Of a stretch of 64,000 nt of DNA, positions 63,916 through 64,000 are shown in pieces. Under the pieces are notes generated by a model. The model did no database searches, was not told the origin of the DNA, and worked only from the letters and a program-made list of their open reading frames with translations. The position numbers and the translations under genes are program-made. Positions within the stretch are counted from its first letter, which is position 1; each line of letters starts with the position of its first letter. The stretch is taken from NCBI GenBank assembly GCA_017405305.1, contig JAFRAT010000009.1, positions 247,378 to 311,377 of the forward strand, written 5' to 3'. The stretch is from Aeriscardovia sp. GTDB lineage: Bacteria > Actinomycetota > Actinomycetes > Actinomycetales > Bifidobacteriaceae.

Positions 63916-64000
63916 ATGCGGCAGCGTGCTACTCTCCCGCGGCCTTCCGACCGAAGTACCATCGCCGCGACCGGGCTTAGCTTCCAGGTTCGGAATGGAG
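63916..64000 (-). rRNA. rrf: 5S ribosomal RNA, 3' part
   Basis: The minus strand reads CCATTCCGAACCTGGAAGCT, then AAGCCCGG, GGTACTTCGG, and GGGAGAGTAGCACGCTGCCGC, the conserved 5S rRNA sequence from loop B to the 3' end. The 5' third lies outside the window, with the rest of the rRNA operon presumably beyond it. The exact 3' end is uncertain by a few bases. Confidence 0.93.

Noticed and set aside
1..64000. CRISPR array, integrase, transposase or restriction-modification system
   Set aside because: I saw no regular repeat-spacer array and no recognisable recombinase, methylase or toxin-antitoxin pair in intact frames.

Overview
The window is a high-GC, Gram-positive chromosome segment of the Bifidobacteriaceae type, most likely Bifidobacterium; this is inferred, since no database search was possible. 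The pointers are a 4Fe-4S-containing AdnAB-like helicase-nuclease pair, RNase J, leaderless-type promoters, zinc-binding S14 and L33 paralogues, an Mbeg1/DUF2974 hydrolase and long ribosomal-protein tails. The content is mostly core housekeeping, with two decayed accessory stretches.

Layout: 1-2687 (minus) is a large unrecognised protein that runs off the left edge. Divergent from it is a polytopic membrane protein (2758-5322), which meets head-on and overlaps an XRE/zinc-ribbon membrane regulator. Then follow def-glmM, an aldehyde dehydrogenase, a block of long inverted repeats, the pair rnj-pepN and the very large adnA-adnB helicase-nuclease operon (14859-24069). A DUF2974 hydrolase, a small membrane protein, tRNA-Ser(GCT), a rhodanese and dinB run on the plus strand to 28509. 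Ferredoxin, murB and a tRNA-Tyr/Thr/Met-rpmG unit run back on the minus strand. A short HTH protein and tRNA-Ser(CGA) precede a 1.4-kb gene-poor, decayed stretch.

33366-50673 is almost entirely translation machinery on the minus strand. Read 5' to 3' it is rplM-rpsI, then the S10 operon (rpsJ to rpsQ), the spc operon (rplN to rplO), secY, adk, infA, rpmJ, rpsM, rpsK, rpoA, rplQ and a separate truA. Several cistron junctions carry clear hairpins or terminators. The alpha operon has no rpsD between rpsK and rpoA, and no map lies between adk and infA.

50674-52578 is a second gene-poor region with frameshifted minus-strand remnants and a C9 tract. After it come an LRV/HEAT-like repeat protein with a YigZ/IMPACT protein, tRNA-Asp and tRNA-Phe, thyA-folA, an OsmC-like protein, an NlpC/P60 hydrolase, a DUF2530 membrane protein, gpmA, lysS-menA, tRNA-Pro(CGG), a small zinc-ribbon protein, and the 3' part of a 5S rRNA gene with its terminator at the right edge.

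The genes fit together as translation (ribosomal proteins, lysS, tRNAs, def, truA, rnj), envelope building (glmM, murB, NlpC/P60, SecY) and DNA maintenance (AdnAB, DinB, thyA-folA). No CRISPR array, complete insertion sequence, integrase or prophage was found. The items most worth following up are the unrecognised 895-codon protein, the oversized AdnAB pair, the recurrent leaderless start architecture, the structured intercistronic RNAs and the decayed islands.
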